The notes beneath the pieces were generated by a model. That model was not told where the DNA came from. It ran no database searches and saw only the letters and a list, made by a program, of their open reading frames with translations. Positions 6,170-7,874 of a DNA stretch of 7,874 nt are shown here, in pieces; the stretch's first letter is position 1, and every line of letters starts with the position of its first letter. A program made the translations under genes and the position numbers. Origin of the DNA: an uncultured Prevotella sp. (GTDB lineage Bacteria > Bacteroidota > Bacteroidia > Bacteroidales > Bacteroidaceae). The stretch covers positions 1 to 7,874 of the forward strand of contig CALFUF010000133.1 in the NCBI GenBank assembly GCA_937916405.1, read 5' to 3'.

Positions 6170-7513
6170 ATGAAGACAAAGAAGATATTTTGGGCTACGC
6201 TGTCGATGACAGCCGCCTTTATGATGACAGCCTGCTCGAACGACGACAACATGGTCGAGACTCCTGTGGTTCCTGAGACTCCCGAGGCTCCTGCCTCTGT
6301 AACCATCCCTTATACTGTGACCGTCAATGATGGTGCTACGAACCGCGCCGCAGTGGACAGCGATATGAAGACACTGAGGTTCGCCACAGGCGACAAACTT
6401 TATATCATGGGTACGAATGTTAAAGGTATACTCGACATCCAGACAGGTGTTGGTGAAACTTCTGGTGCCACGTTCTCGGGCGATCTGACCATTTCTGGTG
6501 GTGGTACTCCTGCCAGCAATCTGTCACTGACTGCCACACTTGTGAGCGCACAGCAGACGAAAGGTTCAGAGATAAGTGTAAGCGATGCTGGTGCTGTGAC
6601 GGTGAACTATCCCGATAATGCCTACTGCGCTGATGTTGCTACAGCCGTTCAGAAGTACAGTTGGCTTACAGGCGAATCTACGTATGCGGCAAAGTCGTTC
6701 ACGCTCACTCAGAATACAGCCTTCCTCAATTTTGAGATAACCTTTGAGGACGGCACTGCTGCCGGCACCAACCTCTCTGCTGTAGTCAGCAATGGCGGTT
6801 CTGCCCTCTGCACTGCCAACGTCACAACAGTGACTGATGGTGGTGTAAAGGCAAAGTTCGTGCTGCCCGTAGCCAGCAGTGGTACCACGCTGAGTGGTGC
6901 CAACTTGAAGATGGGCGACAAGGAAGCCATCTCGTTCGGTTCTGACGGCAAGGCACTCGAAGGTAAGGTTTATAATGTGAAGAGAACACAGGCTGTGACG
7001 AGTTATACCCTCGCTAAGTCTGAGGTAGGCATGATTGTGGGTACTGACGGCAAGGCATACGCTGTTGCCGACAAGGACAATCTGCCCACAGGTGTGACCG
7101 CTGTGGCTATGGTGGCGTATAAAAGTGGCACCAACGGTCTCGCCATTCAACTCAACAGCAGCCCTGAGGATAAGAACCAGACAGATGCCAAGACGTATGC
7201 CAGCGGGCTTAATACATCTCTCGCTATTCCCGGCGGCACATGGCGCTTGCCAAGTAAGGAAGACTGGCAGAACATGTTCGTGGGCTGCAAAATCTCTGGC
7301 GACGCAAGTGCCGGCAATATCATGAATCCCATTAGGGGCTTCAAGAATAAGATTGCCGCCACCGGCACATCATGGAAGTCGGACTACTATTGGTCGAGAA
7401 CGTCCGGTTGTATGGTGCGCGTCAACCTGGCTAATGGCTTTTACAGCGCGAACTTCAACGAGGGGTGCAGCCCGTACACAGAGTACTATGTCCTTGGCTG
7501 CCTCGCTTTTTAA
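6170..7513 (+). CDS. Surface lipoprotein: fimbrillin-like N-terminus, C-type-lectin/FISUMP-like C-terminus
   Basis: I start this 447-residue protein at ATG 6170 because MKTKKIFWATLSMTAAFMMT followed by AC is a lipoprotein signal peptide with lipobox MTAC22. The earlier ATG at 6095 lies inside the peptide gene. SNDDN right after the cysteine resembles the Bacteroidota lipoprotein export signal, so surface display is likely. A Pro/Glu/Thr linker (30-44) leads to a Thr/Gly-rich beta domain (45-270) with NRAAVDSDMKTLRFATGDKL, the pattern of fimbrillin-like Bacteroidota proteins. The C-terminal domain (about 280-447) has GTDGKAYAVA, VAMVAYKSG, GTWRLPSKEDWQNMF (356-370), YYWSRT (406-411) and the terminal VLGCLAF. 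This order is typical of the FISUMP/DUF1566-type C-type-lectin fold. The last 42 residues look like a DGR variable region (separate entry). The protein is probably an adhesin or ligand-binding lipoprotein; the ligand is unknown. The unit ends at the hairpin at 7546. Confidence 0.85.
   Translation: MKTKKIFWATLSMTAAFMMTACSNDDNMVETPVVPETPEAPASVTIPYTVTVNDGATNRAAVDSDMKTLRFATGDKLYIMGTNVKGILDIQTGVGETSGATFSGDLTISGGGTPASNLSLTATLVSAQQTKGSEISVSDAGAVTVNYPDNAYCADVATAVQKYSWLTGESTYAAKSFTLTQNTAFLNFEITFEDGTAAGTNLSAVVSNGGSALCTANVTTVTDGGVKAKFVLPVASSGTTLSGANLKMGDKEAISFGSDGKALEGKVYNVKRTQAVTSYTLAKSEVGMIVGTDGKAYAVADKDNLPTGVTAVAMVAYKSGTNGLAIQLNSSPEDKNQTDAKTYASGLNTSLAIPGGTWRLPSKEDWQNMFVGCKISGDASAGNIMNPIRGFKNKIAATGTSWKSDYYWSRTSGCMVRVNLANGFYSANFNEGCSPYTEYYVLGCLAF
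7385..7510 (+). other. Candidate DGR variable region (C-terminal 42 codons)
   Basis: Codons 406-447 run from YYWSRT to VLGCLAF. In DGR target proteins of Bacteroidota the variable region sits at this exact place: the end of a lectin-fold domain, opening with YWSS/R-T and closing with a conserved ...LAF. Between the conserved ends, conserved positions (N416, L417, N419, G420) alternate with a mixture of Ser, Gly, Cys, Ala, Phe and Tyr (S412, G413, C414, A418, F421, Y422, S423). Several of these use codons ending in C or T (TCC, GGT, TGT, GCT, TTT, TAC, AGC), as expected from mutated AAC/AAT template codons. Other codons in the segment (ATG, GTG, GCG, GAG, GGG, CCG, ACA) do not fit that simple rule. 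No template repeat or reverse transcriptase is in the window, so an ordinary FISUMP domain end is the alternative. Confidence 0.45.
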
Positions 7514-7545
7514 CCTATTAATCCATTCGTTTGGAAATCTCGCAT

Positions 7546-7581
7546 ACGACTGGCAGAGCAACGACTCTGCCAGTCGTTTTT
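7546..7581 (+). terminator. Strong intrinsic terminator after the lipoprotein gene
   Basis: ACGACTGGCAGAG (7546-7558) pairs perfectly with CTCTGCCAGTCGT (7565-7577) around the 6-base loop CAACGA, and five Ts (7577-7581) follow at once. This is a textbook rho-independent terminator 32 bases after the stop codon. If the upstream segment is a DGR variable region, the same hairpin sits where DGR targets often carry a hairpin or cruciform, but termination alone explains it. Confidence 0.85.
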
Positions 7582-7596
7582 GATTCATTACTCCGA

Positions 7597-7874
7597 TGCC
7601 TCCGATCACAGTGAGCAGTGCCTCCGATGAAAGATGGCAAACTTTCCCATCCGTGATAGGAGCCTTTACCCAGATAAAGCGAAGGCTTTCCCATCATTGA
7701 TGCAAGGCATCGCTCTCCGCAAAAACCATTCAAGATGCCTTACGTAGGGGTACCAGATGACTGGTGATGGCGTAGGTGCCGCCTCCTCGTTGCGAAGCCC
7801 GTACCTTCGAGGGTCGAATGTGCCGCCTTCGAGGGGAGGATGTGCCGCCTTCGAGGGGAGGATGTGCCGCCTTC
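7597..7874. repeat. Degenerate 22-bp tandem array, open at the right edge
   Basis: No convincing gene occupies this segment. Several words recur at exact multiples of 22 bases. TGCCTCCGAT is at 7597 and 7619 (22). CTTTCCCATC is at 7642 and 7686 (44). TGCCGCCT is at 7777, 7821, 7843 and 7865 (44, 22, 22). CCTTCGAGGG is at 7804 and 7826 (22). Written in 22-base rows from 7597, rows 1 and 2 agree at 16 of 22 positions and rows 3 and 5 at 16 of 22, by hand count; the middle rows (about 7707-7772) are hard to align. Short hairpins also occur, for example GATGC-AAG-GCATC (7699-7711) and ACCAG-ATGA-CTGGT (7752-7765). There are no spacers, so it is not a CRISPR array. As 22 is not a multiple of 3, a coding role is unlikely. 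Confidence 0.6.
7819..7874. repeat. Perfect part of the 22-bp tandem array
   Basis: Two identical 22-bp units (7819-7840 and 7841-7862) and the first 12 bases of a third (7863-7874) follow head to tail. Each unit reads TGTGCCGCCTTC then GAGGGGAGGA. The preceding copy (in register at 7797-7818) is degenerate but keeps CCTTCGAGGG. Tandem arrays are usually most uniform inside and decayed at the edges, so the main body of the array probably lies beyond the window. Confidence 0.9.

Noticed and set aside
7518..7733. A 71-codon minus-strand frame
   Set aside because: It runs through the terminator hairpin and the repeat array, shows no domain, and its apparent motifs come from the repeats.
7777..7874. 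CRISPR array
   Set aside because: Units are 22 bp, head to tail without spacers, so this is a plain tandem repeat.
7514..7874. DGR template repeat or start of a reverse transcriptase gene downstream of the lipoprotein
   Set aside because: I looked on both strands for an A-rich near-copy of 7385-7510 and for reverse transcriptase motifs, and saw neither.

Overview
The window looks like the chromosome of a Bacteroidota bacterium, most likely a Bacteroidales member of the Prevotella type. The signs are a complete Bat (aerotolerance) gene block, a TAnnTTTG-type -7 promoter element, weak A-rich ribosome binding sites, a surface lipoprotein with acidic residues after the lipobox cysteine, and a small peptide gene of a style I associate with Prevotella. 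The genus call is from memory of such genomes and is only moderately secure.

Bases 1-5810 hold one tight plus-strand gene run with gaps of 8, 7 and 3 bases: batA (5' end outside the window), a batB-batC fusion, a batD-batE fusion, and a PAP2-family membrane phosphatase. Bat proteins form a membrane-anchored set of von Willebrand A (VWA) and TPR proteins facing the periplasm, usually downstream of a MoxR ATPase and a DUF58 protein, which would lie to the left of this window. The five usual Bat modules are present in the usual order but packed into three polypeptides. Both fusion joints fall on what should be the signal peptide of the downstream module, so each former signal peptide is now an internal hydrophobic segment. 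The D-E joint also consists of repeat DNA (a 14-bp perfect inverted repeat plus CTTACCTCTTA direct repeats).

Bases 5811-6024 are intergenic: a 12-bp hairpin terminator closing the Bat/PAP2 unit, a second G/C-rich hairpin followed by a T run, a G7 tract, and a Bacteroidota-type promoter. Next comes a two-gene unit: a 39-codon peptide gene (6025-6144) and a 447-residue surface lipoprotein (6170-7513) with a fimbrillin-like N-terminal part and a C-terminal C-type-lectin/FISUMP-like domain. The last 42 residues of the lipoprotein resemble the variable region of diversity-generating retroelement (DGR) target proteins. No reverse transcriptase or template repeat lies in the window, so this remains a hypothesis. 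A strong hairpin terminator follows.

Bases 7597-7874 contain no convincing gene. They hold a tandem array with a 22-bp period: degenerate at the left, it becomes perfect at the right edge and runs out of the window.
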